From Cytophagaceae bacterium (GTDB lineage Bacteria > Bacteroidota > Bacteroidia > Cytophagales > Spirosomataceae), in the NCBI GenBank assembly GCA_016722655.1, contig JADKIR010000005.1:1240001-1304000 (forward strand): 64,000 nucleotides of DNA. The letters run 5' to 3'. Under the pieces are notes generated by a model, which made no database searches, was not told the origin of the DNA, and worked only from the letters and a program-made list of their open reading frames with translations. A program made the translations under genes and the position numbers. This document shows, piece after piece, positions 54,801-63,359 of this stretch. Position 1 is the stretch's first letter; each line of letters starts with the position of its first letter.

Positions 54801-55148
54801 GCTGAAAGAAATGGTGCTAAACTTCCATGGAGAAATCAGTTTGACCTAAGGTTTAATCAGGATTTGATCAGAGATATTGCAAAAACAAAAAATAATCTTC
54901 AGTTTTATGTTGATATCTTTAATGTAGGTAACCTTTTGAATTCTTCATGGGGTAACAGAAGTTTCTCAACAGGAAACCTTTTGATTCCTACCAATACATC
55001 AAGTTTGGTTCCTGGTGGTGCTGTTAAGCCTACCTTCAGAATGAACTTTAACAGTGGAGCAATTATTTCTGAAAAGACTTACAGAACAACAGAAACAATC
55101 GGTTCTACTTATTATTTGCAATTTGGTCTAAGAATGTCTTTCAACTAA
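51828..55148 (+). CDS. TonB-dependent receptor with CarboxypepD_reg-like domain (Oar-like)
   Basis: This is a 1106-aa outer-membrane receptor with a signal peptide ending in GLQAQ, a CarboxypepD_reg-like domain (about 27-115), a plug (about 125-240, with FTIDGANFNNQFGIG and VNAVTRSGRNEFFGSAF) and a long barrel ending in YYLQFGLRMSFN. The layout fits the Oar/OmpA-type TonB receptors used in Myxococcus and Bacteroidota for export or large-substrate handling rather than the SusC type. No SusD partner follows. A terminator closes the gene. Confidence 0.92.
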   Translation: MNQKTTFLRLLSILFIGLVMSFGLQAQVTTSALSGVVSDTKGEALPGATVLAVHVPTGTKYAGITDTKGRYNFPIVRVGGPYAVSVSFVGFKDQKIEVSNLRLAETEIVNFKMVDANTTLDEVVVTSDRNRVLSSERTGSLTNIDRNQIANLPSISRSVNDLTRLTPQATGQSIGGGNYRSNNFTIDGANFNNQFGIGQNIPANGSPISLDAIEQISVNITPFDVRQSGFTGAAVNAVTRSGRNEFFGSAFATYRDEKLQGKKVGDKEVVRNDLFIKQYGVSVGGPIIKDKLFFFVNLEQNKTNEPGPTKVASNASMPFGGANTPTYVARPTEEFLDGVSKYLLDKYGYETGPYQGYSNKSYNDKLFARIDWNINNNHKINFRYNQVQNAEPRTISSSTSGSNVSFSSANNRLSNNALHFMNSNYFQEANLYSGTVEYNGNFGKFNHSLRGAWVHQYEPRTSGGGVFPLVDILEGASVITTFGYEPFTYGNLRDVTTYTLNYDANYSLGKHNLTAGGQFETSTTKNGFQRFGTGYYIFNSWNDFVSGAKPKDYALTFPLTADGSQAFPGFQFNQTSLYLQDVFNVTNRLKLTGGIRIELPSFPGVDEIKTHPLVAGLTFADGRKIDTGELPSTKLMVSPRLGFNYDVKGDRSIQLRGGTGVFTGRIPFVWIVAQSGDAGMLQITQALNGQANTPVFSPDVKANYPSTLPAAGTFIPSSISAMDKDLKFPSTWKSSLAVDFKLPLGITATFEGILNKDINAVIAQNVNLTQPKALNVSGYPDNREIYANPNVDKFINKLNNAGQASATNTGAFNTIVMKNAQGGNYYSAMMQLSKQFDKGFFATLSYVASGAQNFGDGSGDQILNLWSIPEIVGNSNNPVLGYTSNVLPHRLVGSVSYNRNLIGKLKTGITLFYDGAHQGRYSYTYSSDFNRDGQVNDLIYIPKDASEITFLDIAAGNTSYGGKAYTAAEQSTIFFNLIENDPYLSKNKGKYAERNGAKLPWRNQFDLRFNQDLIRDIAKTKNNLQFYVDIFNVGNLLNSSWGNRSFSTGNLLIPTNTSSLVPGGAVKPTFRMNFNSGAIISEKTYRTTETIGSTYYLQFGLRMSFN

Positions 55149-55170
55149 GATTTTTCTTTAATCATATTCT

Positions 55171-55207
55171 AAAAAATCCTGCTTCATACGGAGCAGGATT
55201 TTTTTTA
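55171..55207 (+). terminator. Intrinsic terminator after the Oar-like receptor gene
   Basis: AAAAAATCCTGCT pairs with AGCAGGATTTTTT around an 8-nt loop, followed by Ts. Confidence 0.88.
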
Positions 55208-55235
55208 GCTTTGTACTTCAATAAATTGGATAAAA

Positions 55236-55529
55236 ATGAACAAAGACCTGATTCTCAGAGAAAATCTGGCTCTGCAAAGAACCACCCTTGCCAATCAATC
55301 TACCCTGCTGGCCTTCCTGAGAACATCACTCTATTTTTCTTTGGCTGGATTAAGCCTTGAAAACCTCTTGAAAATCAAACATCATGAAAAAGTACAGATA
55401 CTGATGTTTGGCATTTCAATTTTTATATTTATTTATGGAATTAGCAATTATTTCATTCATAAAAAAAGAATAAAACGCAGCGAAATACATATCGGCCATT
55501 ATAAAGAAGATTATGAATCTGAATCTTAA
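55236..55529 (+). CDS. DUF202 (YidH-like) membrane protein
   Basis: This is a 97-aa inner-membrane protein. It begins with the family hallmark LALQRTTLANQSTLLAFLRT and has two clear hydrophobic segments (about 32-46 and 55-75). The function is unknown across the family. Its end overlaps the SDR gene's start by 17 bp, so the two are translated together. Confidence 0.85.
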   Translation: MNKDLILRENLALQRTTLANQSTLLAFLRTSLYFSLAGLSLENLLKIKHHEKVQILMFGISIFIFIYGISNYFIHKKRIKRSEIHIGHYKEDYESES

Positions 55530-56292
55530 AGGAAAAAACGCATTAGTAAGTGGCAGCTCAAAAGGAATAGGCTGGGCAACCGCAATGGAGCTGGCCATTT
55601 TGGGAGCAAACGTAACATTGGTATCAAGAACCGAAAACAGCTTGGTGTCAAAACTTGCATTACTTCCAAATGATGGCAGCCAAAGCCATGATTTTCAGGT
55701 TTTGGATTATGAAAATTTGCCTGATTTTGAGAAAAAAGTTGATATTATTGAAAAACAATATCATATTATAATCAATAATAGCGGCGGGCCTGCAGGTGGG
55801 AATATCATTGAAGAGCCTACCGAAAAATTTGAAGCGGTTTTCCGGCAACACCTCGAAACTGCTCAGATCCTTGCTCAAAGGTTTGTTCCATTTATGCAAT
55901 CTGAAGGATTTGGAAGAATTGTAAATATAATTTCAGTATCTGTAAAGCAACCCATTGTGGGCCTTGGCGTGTCAAATTGCATTAGATATGCAGTAGCTGC
56001 CTGGGCCAAAACGCTTTCAAAAGAAATCGCAAACCGGGGAATAACCGTAAATAATGTCTTGCCGGGATATACCCTGACAGACCGCCTGGAAGAAGTATTT
56101 AATCAAAAAGTAATATCGACAGGCATTTCAAAACAAGAATTAATTAAAGAAATAATAAAATCAATTCCGACAGGAAAAATTGCCTTACCTGAAGAAGTAG
56201 CAGCTGCAGTAGCCTTTTTATGTAGTCCGGCCGCCGCTTCTGTCAACGGAATCAATTTGCCGGTGGATGGTGGAATGAGTATGAGTCTTTAA
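55513..56292 (+). CDS. SDR-family protein lacking the canonical Tyr/Lys
   Basis: This is a 259-aa short-chain dehydrogenase fold. It has the cofactor glycine motif SGSSKGIG, the INNSGGPAGG strand, and LPGYTLTDR and a PVDGGMS end. The usual YxxxK is replaced: where Tyr and Lys should stand, the sequence is SNCIRYAVAAWAK, giving Ser and Arg. It belongs to an SDR branch with altered active sites, so a normal reductase activity should not be assumed. Overlap with DUF202 suggests a joint role. Confidence 0.85.
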   Translation: MNLNLKGKNALVSGSSKGIGWATAMELAILGANVTLVSRTENSLVSKLALLPNDGSQSHDFQVLDYENLPDFEKKVDIIEKQYHIIINNSGGPAGGNIIEEPTEKFEAVFRQHLETAQILAQRFVPFMQSEGFGRIVNIISVSVKQPIVGLGVSNCIRYAVAAWAKTLSKEIANRGITVNNVLPGYTLTDRLEEVFNQKVISTGISKQELIKEIIKSIPTGKIALPEEVAAAVAFLCSPAAASVNGINLPVDGGMSMSL

Positions 56293-56361
56293 TTTTAAAA
56301 CCACCATTACAAACTTTTTGATGGAATTAATCGTTCAACATAAAAACAAACCTTTAAAAAA

Positions 56362-57186
56362 ATGAAGAAAATTTTATTGTTAGCCGCTATGGCTATTTCG
56401 GGATTTGCATTTTCTCAGGGAATCAAAACTCCTGCTCCAAGTCCAACCCAGACAATCAAACAGGATTTTGCTCTGTCAAGTATTGAGATAAATTACTCAA
56501 GACCAGCTGCTAAAGGAAGAAAAATATTTGGTGACCTGGTGCCTTTCGGAAAAATGTGGAGAACCGGTGCCAATTCCCAGACTACTATCACCTTTGGCGA
56601 GGATGTAACAGTGGGTGGTAAAGCTGTAAAAGCCGGAAAATATTCTATTCTAAGTATTCCTGGCGAAAAAGAGTGGGAAATTATTCTTGCGAAACCTGAG
56701 ACAAGCGTTTTCAATTACAAAGCAGAAAACGAGGTTACAAGGTTTAAAGCCTCAGCTGTTGCTATGCCATTTGCAGTTGAAAATTTTATGATACTTTTTG
56801 GTGCTCAAACAGCCAATTCAGTGAATGTAAGCCTGGTTTGGGAAAAAACAGAGGTTGAGTTTTCGGTAGTGGCCGACATCGACACAAAAATCATGGCTGA
56901 TATAGACAAAGCTATGAATGTGGACTCGAAGCCTTATTTTCAAGCTGCATCATACTATTTTGACAATAGCAAAGATATGAATCAAGCTTTGGCTTGGGCC
57001 AACAGAGCGGTTGACGCACAGCCAGATGCATATTGGATTATCCATTTGAAAGCTAAAATTCAGGCTAAACTAGGTGACAATGCTGGTGCTATCGCAACAG
57101 CGAAAAAAGGAATTGAAGTAGCAAAGAAAGCCAAATCAGACGATTATGTTACTCTAAATGAGAAACTTATCAACTCTTTGAAGTAA
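56362..57186 (+). CDS. DUF2911 domain-containing exported protein
   Basis: This is a 274-aa protein with a signal peptide ending in AFSQ, then the DUF2911 core: IEINYSRPAAKGRKIFGDLV, PFGKMWRTGANSQTTITF, AGKYSILSIPGEKEWEIILA. The last about 80 residues are TPR-like helices (SYYFDNSKDMNQALAWANRA). Such proteins are common in Bacteroidota and of unknown role. It is monocistronic, with a terminator directly after. Confidence 0.92.
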   Translation: MKKILLLAAMAISGFAFSQGIKTPAPSPTQTIKQDFALSSIEINYSRPAAKGRKIFGDLVPFGKMWRTGANSQTTITFGEDVTVGGKAVKAGKYSILSIPGEKEWEIILAKPETSVFNYKAENEVTRFKASAVAMPFAVENFMILFGAQTANSVNVSLVWEKTEVEFSVVADIDTKIMADIDKAMNVDSKPYFQAASYYFDNSKDMNQALAWANRAVDAQPDAYWIIHLKAKIQAKLGDNAGAIATAKKGIEVAKKAKSDDYVTLNEKLINSLK

Positions 57187-57205
57187 TATTTTACAGATAT
57201 TTTAG

Positions 57206-57234
57206 ACACCCGGCAAACGTCGGGTGTTTTTTTT
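57206..57234. terminator. Terminator between DUF2911 and the sensor kinase gene
   Basis: ACACCCG pairs with CGGGTGT around an 8-nt loop, then eight Ts on the plus strand. Confidence 0.85.
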
Positions 57235-57295
57235 GTTCTATTAAAAACCTATTTGATTGGAATAGTGATAATAGCCTTGGTGCCTGTTGGATTTT

Positions 57296-59155
57296 TTAGA
57301 CTATCATAAAGGTCCACAAAAGTAATCTCGGTAGTTTTACTGAGGTTTTGGCGAAATTCTGAAGGCGTTCCTTGGTCAATTTTAATCCAATGGAAGTCTG
57401 CTTGGAAACTTTTGAATCTTTGATTTTCTGGGCCAATTCCCGCCCGATACCGTTATCAATGATTTCAAATCTAACCCCAAAGTCCTCAATTTTCTGAATA
57501 TTGATTTTTAAGTTTTTATCTCCTTTCTTATTTGACAAGCCGTGCCAAATAGCGTTCTCAATAAATGGCTGAAGTATCAAAGAAGGAATTTTAATCTCTT
57601 CAGGATTTAGTCCATCTTCAATTTTCACCTCATAATTAATTTTTTCAGTAAACCTGATATTTTCAATATTGAGGTATAAGGCCATCGTTTCGAGCTCTTC
57701 TTTCAGACTAATTTCCTTTTCCTGAGAATTGCTCAAAATGGTCCTGATTAATTTTGAAAATTTATTGAGGTAATAAACCGCTGTCTCTTTTTCGTTGTTA
57801 ATTATAAAAAGCTTGATAGAGTTTAAAGAATTAAATAGAAAATGGGGGTTCATCTGAGAACGTAACATTTGTTGCTCGAGCATCAATACTTTTTTCTCAT
57901 TTTTGAGTTGATATTGACGGTACCAAATCAAAAATAAAACCCCAAGCATCGCAAACAAAATTGCCGCAAAAACCATAATTCTTTGATTATCTCTGAGCTT
58001 ATATTTTACCAATTCATTTTCTTTTTCCAAAAGCCTGATCTGGTTCTCCTTTTTCTCACTGTCATACTTTAAGATAAGTTCCTGAGTATATCGCAGATTC
58101 TCTTCATTCAGTACTTTTTCGCCATATTTTTGCTTCAGTTTCATATTGAGCAAGGCATTTTTATAGTCGCCTTTGGCTTCATAGAGATTGGCCAAATGCT
58201 CATAAGCCTCCGAAGCTGATGATTTAAAGTCATTTTGAATAGCAATATCCAGACCCATCCTCAGGTTGGTTTCGGCATCAGAATAATTCTTAAGTTTGGT
58301 CTGTGCCCAGCCTGAGTTGATTCGGGCAAGAGTCATATAATATTTATCACCAAGTTCTTCTGAAAGCTTAATGGTGGGTTGTATAAATTTAAGACCTTCT
58401 ACAGCCTTATTTTGCTTAATGAGCACCTGACCAATAGAATTATTGCAGATTATTTTACCTAAAGCTGAGTTTATTTCCAGATTATAATTTAATGATGCTT
58501 TGTAGTTTTTCAAAGCCTCGGGCAGGTCATTTTGAGCCTCCGCGATAATACCCAGATTTTGATAATTTATTGCAAGGCCTAGTTTATTATTAAGTTTCTT
58601 TTCAATGCTCAGCGACTTTTCAAATTGTTTATAGGCCAGGTCATATTGTTTTAAAGAAAGGTAAATATTACCGATGCTATTTTGTGAAATGGCAATACTT
58701 CTGAGGATACTTTCTGTCTTTGGGTTGATTTTTTCGGCATGACTCAATGCCAGCTTATGATTGTCAAGAGCAAGACGCACTTCATCCATGCGACGATAGG
58801 TTACTCCGAGCATGTTGAGAGCATATATATATAGGTCAGTATTGCCAACGTTTTGTGCTTCATTTATAGCATTCTGAAGTAAACCTAAAGAAGCCTTATA
58901 TTCAGATTTATTGCGGGTGTTGATCCCTTTAACAATTAAGGCATAGATTTTCCCTTCTGGAAAATCACTTTGCCCGGCTAATTTGTTTATTATTAAGCTA
59001 TCCCCTTTAAATTCTTTTAAGTAAGTGTCAATGTTAAGGTAATCAAATTCCTTTTCCTTTTTCAGATTTCCCAATGCTTTTTCAAAGGAAACACTCTGCG
59101 AATTACCTGAAAACCAGGCAAACAGACTTAATATTATAAGAATTTTTCTTATCAT
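57296..59155 (-). CDS. TPR-containing LytS-type sensor histidine kinase, frameshifted at the C-terminus
   Basis: This is a 619-aa sensor kinase as open. It has a signal peptide, TPR repeats (about 75-370), one membrane segment (about 388-408), a coiled-coil and a His_kinase domain with RSQMNPHFLFNSLNSIKLF, phospho-acceptor His438, and a HATPase (IIDNGIGRELA). The last 13 residues are off-pattern. In the next frame the sequence continues KTTEITFVDLYDSL to ITIPIK and a TAG at 57249-57251, as in intact family members. One missing A in the run read from 57349-57346 explains it. The response regulator precedes it with a 4-bp overlap. Confidence 0.88.
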   Translation of the reverse strand: MIRKILIILSLFAWFSGNSQSVSFEKALGNLKKEKEFDYLNIDTYLKEFKGDSLIINKLAGQSDFPEGKIYALIVKGINTRNKSEYKASLGLLQNAINEAQNVGNTDLYIYALNMLGVTYRRMDEVRLALDNHKLALSHAEKINPKTESILRSIAISQNSIGNIYLSLKQYDLAYKQFEKSLSIEKKLNNKLGLAINYQNLGIIAEAQNDLPEALKNYKASLNYNLEINSALGKIICNNSIGQVLIKQNKAVEGLKFIQPTIKLSEELGDKYYMTLARINSGWAQTKLKNYSDAETNLRMGLDIAIQNDFKSSASEAYEHLANLYEAKGDYKNALLNMKLKQKYGEKVLNEENLRYTQELILKYDSEKKENQIRLLEKENELVKYKLRDNQRIMVFAAILFAMLGVLFLIWYRQYQLKNEKKVLMLEQQMLRSQMNPHFLFNSLNSIKLFIINNEKETAVYYLNKFSKLIRTILSNSQEKEISLKEELETMALYLNIENIRFTEKINYEVKIEDGLNPEEIKIPSLILQPFIENAIWHGLSNKKGDKNLKINIQKIEDFGVRFEIIDNGIGRELAQKIKDSKVSKQTSIGLKLTKERLQNFAKTSVKLPRLLLWTFMIV

Positions 59156-59889
59156 TTTTCAATAAAAAGGTTTTTCTTGTTTCTCGAAACGGGTACATGT
59201 TTGCCATTGGTCAGCACCAGATATCCTTCATTTTTCTGGTATTCTCTTACTTTATTGAGATTAACCACAAATGAATTATGCACCCGGTAGAAAATACTTT
59301 TGGGAAGCTTCTCTTCTATATTTTTTAAAATTTGTGTCAAAAAAAGTTTTTGGCCGTTTTCGAGAAATACATTGCAATAATTTCCGTCACTTTCACAATA
59401 CAGGATTTCGTGAGATTCTAAAAAATATATCTTGCCGTCACATGAGATATTGATTTTTTTTAAAGTTGGAATCTGTGAATTGGCCATATTGATGAGCATT
59501 TCTTCCAGAATATCCTTGATATGAGTATTTGATTTTTGGCTTTCAATTTTATCTACGGCTTTGATAAGGTCGTCAGAATCAATAGGTTTAAGCAAATAAT
59601 CAATTGCCCGTGTTTTGAGTGCCTGAATTCCGTACTGATCATAGGCAGTTGTAATGATGACTTCAAAATCGCGTTTGGGAAAAAATTCCAGAAACCTGAA
59701 GCCATCCATCTGAGGCATGTCAATATCTAAAAAAATGCAGTCAATTTCATTGGATAAAATAAAATCTCTGGCATCGTATGGACTTTCAAATGTCGCCAAT
59801 ACATTAACTGAAGGACAAAAACTTTTTATTTCCCACTCAAGGCTTTGGATAGCCTTAGATTCGTCATCAAGGATTACTACATTTATCAT
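59152..59889 (-). CDS. LytTR-family response regulator
   Basis: This is a 245-aa regulator with a receiver domain: ILDDESKAI, phospho-acceptor Asp55 in CIFLDIDMPQMDG, TTAYDQYG and YLLKPID. The C-terminal LytTR domain (about 145-245) has ILYCESDGNYCNVFL and FYRVHNSFVVNLNKV. It overlaps the sensor kinase by 4 bp and is its partner. Confidence 0.94.
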   Translation of the reverse strand: MINVVILDDESKAIQSLEWEIKSFCPSVNVLATFESPYDARDFILSNEIDCIFLDIDMPQMDGFRFLEFFPKRDFEVIITTAYDQYGIQALKTRAIDYLLKPIDSDDLIKAVDKIESQKSNTHIKDILEEMLINMANSQIPTLKKINISCDGKIYFLESHEILYCESDGNYCNVFLENGQKLFLTQILKNIEEKLPKSIFYRVHNSFVVNLNKVREYQKNEGYLVLTNGKHVPVSRNKKNLFIEK

Positions 59890-60002
59890 AATGGAGAATA
59901 ATATCTTTATAAAGCTATGGAATTATTGTCAATATTGGATAGTAATTGTATGATTTGCCATTTTTTCCTTACAAAAAGTAAAAAAAACATTATGATTGGG
60001 AA

Positions 60003-60045
60003 AAATAAAAAAAAGAGTGAAAACATCACTGAATTCACTCTTTTT
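60003..60045 (-). terminator. Intrinsic terminator after the zinc-ribbon gene
   Basis: AAAAGAGTGAA pairs with TTCACTCTTTT around a 12-nt loop. A-runs flank it, so on the minus strand it ends in a T-run. Confidence 0.8.
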
Positions 60046-60063
60046 CCAAAAACTATTTTAAGC

Positions 60064-60810
60064 TTATTTTTTCTTTCTGTGTACTTTAATCATATCGGCA
60101 TCGGCCAATATACGACCACAATGCTCACAAATGATGATTTTTTGTTTGTCCATAATATCAGCCTGACGCTGAGGAGGAACCACATTAAAACAGCCACCAC
60201 AAGCACCTCTGTCAACAGCAACTACCGCAAGTCCGTTTTTAGCACCGCCTCTGATTCGTTGATATGCTTTTAGTAATCTTTCGTCAACCTTCTTGGCTTG
60301 TTTTTCTGATTGCTTCAAAAGTTTTTCTTCTTCTTCCTGGCTTTCAGTGACAAGCTTATCTAATTCCTGACGCTTTTGTTCCAACACATCCATACGCTTG
60401 GCTTTGGCAGCTTCTGTATCATCTATGTCGGCTTGTTTCATCGCGATACGATAATCAGCTTCTTTGATTCTTTTGTCAGAAAGCTGAATTTCAAGTTCCT
60501 GAAGCTCAAGTTCTTTTGAAATGGCATCAAATTCACGGTTATTTCTAACGTTCATTTGCTGATCTTTATATTTCAAAATCAACTTATCCGCATCTTTTTT
60601 GTTAGCCACGTGTTTGTCGATCTCTTCTTTGAAGGTGCCTATTTCAGACTGAAACTTCTGAACACGGGTCTCAAAACCTATTACTTCATCTTCAAGATCT
60701 TTTACCTCTTCGGGCAAGTCACCTCTAAGTTTACGAAGTTGATCTAGTTTTGAATCAATATCTTGTAACTCCAACAGGGTTATAAGTTTGTCTGCAATCG
60801 TAATTTCCAT
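60064..60810 (-). CDS. Coiled-coil protein with C4 zinc ribbon (CT398-like)
   Basis: This is a 248-aa cytoplasmic protein. Residues about 10-185 form a long coiled-coil (DLEDEVIGFETRVQKFQSEI and on). The C-terminal about 45 residues are a zinc ribbon with CGGC and CEHC. The family (PF02591) is widespread and of unknown role, possibly nucleic-acid or protein binding. The Nif3-like gene lies 38 bp upstream in the same direction, a common pair in Bacteroidota. Confidence 0.92.
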   Translation of the reverse strand: MEITIADKLITLLELQDIDSKLDQLRKLRGDLPEEVKDLEDEVIGFETRVQKFQSEIGTFKEEIDKHVANKKDADKLILKYKDQQMNVRNNREFDAISKELELQELEIQLSDKRIKEADYRIAMKQADIDDTEAAKAKRMDVLEQKRQELDKLVTESQEEEEKLLKQSEKQAKKVDERLLKAYQRIRGGAKNGLAVVAVDRGACGGCFNVVPPQRQADIMDKQKIIICEHCGRILADADMIKVHRKKK

Positions 60811-60848
60811 ATATTCTAATATAAATAAAGACCTGTTTGCTGTCTTTT

Positions 60849-61946
60849 TTAAAAATGATATTTAATTGGATTTGTATCTATTTCTGATAAATAGGACGCA
60901 AAATTACTAAATTTTTTTGAAATAATTTCTACTAATAAATCTTTTGTAAATTGTTCACTTTCAAAATGTCCGATATCTGCAATTACAATCTGATTATCGG
61001 CATCAAAAAACTCATGATATTTGTAATCGGCAGTCACAAAAACATCGGCACCTGCACCCTTTGCATCAGGAAAAAGAAAACTTCCTACTCCGCCACAAAC
61101 AGCCACTTTTTTGATAATTTTATTTTCAGGACCGGCATATCTTATTACCGAAACATTCATTTTCTGTTTCAGATATCTTAAAAAGTCGCCCAGTTCCATT
61201 GCTTCTTCCAAAACACCAATACTCCCAGAGCCAACGGTCTGATTTTGATTTTCAAGCAATATCAAATAATAAGCAATCTCTTCATATGGATGAGCTTTTC
61301 GCATGGCGTCCAGTACTTTTGATTTTAGATTTTCAGGAAAAATCACCTCCACTTTGTGTTCTTCTACCTCTTCATAAATCCCCCGGCTCCCGATCACAGG
61401 ATTGGCGGCCTTCTGAGGCCTGAAACTACCGATACCTTCCACTTTAAAGCTGCAATCAGAATAATTCCCTATATTGCCTGCACCGGCGGCATAAAGAGCG
61501 TTTTGAAGTGCTCCGGTGTTTTCTCTGGGAACAAACACCTCCAGTTTGTAAAGGGTATTTTCTTTTTTTCTTAGTACCGACACATTTTTGAGTCCAAGTC
61601 GCTCCGCAATTTTGGTATTGACGCCTCCGGCCACATTGTCGAGATTGGTATGGATGGCATAGATGGCGATATCATTTTTGATAGCCTTTATCACCAGGCG
61701 TTCCACATAGTTTTTGCCATTTAATTTCTTCAATCCTCGGAATATCAATGGATGATGGGCAACAATCAGATTGGCATTTTTCTGAATGGCTTCATCCAGC
61801 ACCGCATCCGTTACATCCAACGTAACCAAAACAGCAGAAATTTCGGTTTCCGGATCCCCGATTATCAAACCTGAGTTGTCGTAGTCTTCCTGAAAAACCG
61901 TTGGAGCCAGGGTTTCAAGAAATTGAGTTAATTCTTTGATTTTCAT
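60849..61946 (-). CDS. Nif3-like dinuclear metal-centre protein (YqfO type)
   Basis: This is a 365-aa cytoplasmic protein. Metal-binding motifs are LIVAHHPLIF, YAIHTNLDN, and near the end DIGHFESEQF. The length exceeds the about 250 aa of short Nif3 because of the inserted middle domain (about 125-235) typical of the YqfO form. Function is unclear (GTP-cyclohydrolase-like or metal-related). It is in one transcript with the zinc-ribbon gene and follows CvfB by 22 bp. Confidence 0.94.
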   Translation of the reverse strand: MKIKELTQFLETLAPTVFQEDYDNSGLIIGDPETEISAVLVTLDVTDAVLDEAIQKNANLIVAHHPLIFRGLKKLNGKNYVERLVIKAIKNDIAIYAIHTNLDNVAGGVNTKIAERLGLKNVSVLRKKENTLYKLEVFVPRENTGALQNALYAAGAGNIGNYSDCSFKVEGIGSFRPQKAANPVIGSRGIYEEVEEHKVEVIFPENLKSKVLDAMRKAHPYEEIAYYLILLENQNQTVGSGSIGVLEEAMELGDFLRYLKQKMNVSVIRYAGPENKIIKKVAVCGGVGSFLFPDAKGAGADVFVTADYKYHEFFDADNQIVIADIGHFESEQFTKDLLVEIISKKFSNFASYLSEIDTNPIKYHF

Positions 61947-61968
61947 AAATAAAAAGACTTTCTATTCT

Positions 61969-62811
61969 TTATTTCTCCTCCAAAATCACAATTGAATCGG
62001 TCAAAATGTCGATTTTTTTATCTTTGTAGAGGCCACCAATTGCCTTTTTGAAGCTCTTTTTACTCATTTCCAATATCTCCATTACTTCTATTGGATCAGA
62101 CTTATCGGATAGGTGCAAAATTCCATTGTTTTGCTTTAGCTTATCCAGAATTTGTTGGGCTGCGGGTTCAATGTATTTCCTGAAGCCAATGGGTTGAAGT
62201 GACACGTCAATTTTGCCATCTTCTCTGATATTTTTAATAAATCCTTTCAAATTATCTCCCCAGGCGATTCTCCGGAAAGTTTCGTTTTCAAACACCAGAC
62301 CTTTGTAGAGATTGTTTATCACCACATTGTGTCCCAAATCGGTTTTTTCAAATACCATCAAATCAACCTCCTGCCCTATTTCCAGGTTTTCTATCTGATC
62401 ATTTTTAAAAAATTTATTGACTTTTGCCGAAGCCACCAGACGGTCGGTTTGGGTATCGAGATAAAGGTAAACAGGCACCCATTGTCCGGTTTGTAATTTA
62501 TGATTTTGCTCTTTAAAGGGCACAAAAAGGTCTTTTTCCAGTCCCCAATCCAAAAAGGCACCGATACCAGTCACGGCCACCACTTCGAGCACAGCAAATT
62601 CATTGAGAAGTAGCAGCGGCTTAAGATTGGTCGCTATCAGGCGGTCTTCAGAATCGCGGTAGATAAAGACATCGATATCTTCACCAATCACAGCGTTCTC
62701 AGGGATGTATTTGTGTGGCAACAGTACGTCGTTGCCTTCATCGTCGCCCAGATACATACCTACGCCCGTTCCGCGAAGGATTTTTAAGGTATTATATTCT
62801 CCTACTTTCAT
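61969..62811 (-). CDS. CvfB-family S1 RNA-binding protein
   Basis: This is a 280-aa cytoplasmic protein. It has several S1-like domains (MKVGEYNTLKILRGTGVG, LNEFAVLEVVAVTGIGAFLDW, EDGKIDVSLQPIGF) and a C-terminal winged-helix (ILHLSDKSDPIEVMEILEMS). It matches the CvfB regulator family known in Staphylococcus. It is the first gene of a likely CvfB-Nif3-zinc-ribbon transcript. Confidence 0.92.
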   Translation of the reverse strand: MKVGEYNTLKILRGTGVGMYLGDDEGNDVLLPHKYIPENAVIGEDIDVFIYRDSEDRLIATNLKPLLLLNEFAVLEVVAVTGIGAFLDWGLEKDLFVPFKEQNHKLQTGQWVPVYLYLDTQTDRLVASAKVNKFFKNDQIENLEIGQEVDLMVFEKTDLGHNVVINNLYKGLVFENETFRRIAWGDNLKGFIKNIREDGKIDVSLQPIGFRKYIEPAAQQILDKLKQNNGILHLSDKSDPIEVMEILEMSKKSFKKAIGGLYKDKKIDILTDSIVILEEK

Positions 62812-63359
62812 AATTAAGGCCTACTGAAAAACAGGTAAATTTTTGATTTATAAATGTTTTAAAATTAACTTTTTAATTTAACAAAATTTTACTTTAAAAC
62901 GGTTAACGATATTTATACTAAAAATTAGATGTTTAATCTACTTTTAAATGGCATTTAGAGTAAAATAGAAAAAAAGCTGTATTCCATTCTTTGTGTCGGC
63001 TGCCGCCTGGGCCTTCATTTTTTTTCAAAAAAAAACGAAGCAAAAAAAACTGCCCGGCAGCGGCCGACCGCCTGCAAACTCACACACTCAAAATTCTCAA
63101 AATCATTTATTTACAAATTTCACTTTTCTCCTTTTGAGAATTTTGATTGTGTTCAGACAGTGCAGGCTGTTATAAGGTCACATTTGATTTATTTCATTCT
63201 TTTGACAGTTATAAAATTTAGCATTTATACACAAACCCTTGATATTTTTTTTTAGAAAGCCTTAACCAGACATAATTACCTATAAAATTAGGCATTTTGA
63301 AAGACAAAAAATAAGGATTTTGCTTATTTGGCGAAATAAGAAAGGAAAAAGGAGGATAT
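62812..63359. other. Non-coding gap with long inverted repeats
   Basis: No gene seen. It contains two adjacent palindromic structures at about 62995-63168. The rest is A+T-rich. Confidence 0.55.
62995..63168. repeat. Two adjacent long inverted repeats
   Basis: First structure (about 62995-63070): GTCGGCTGCCGCCTGGGC imperfectly pairs with GCCCGGCAGCGGCCGAC, with CTTC-T8 and A8-GAAG inside. Second (63083-63151): CACACTCAAAATTCTCAAAA pairs with TTTTGAGAATTTTGATTGTG at 19 of 20 positions over a 29-nt loop. CCTGCA and TGCAGG continue the dyad outward. Confidence 0.8.
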
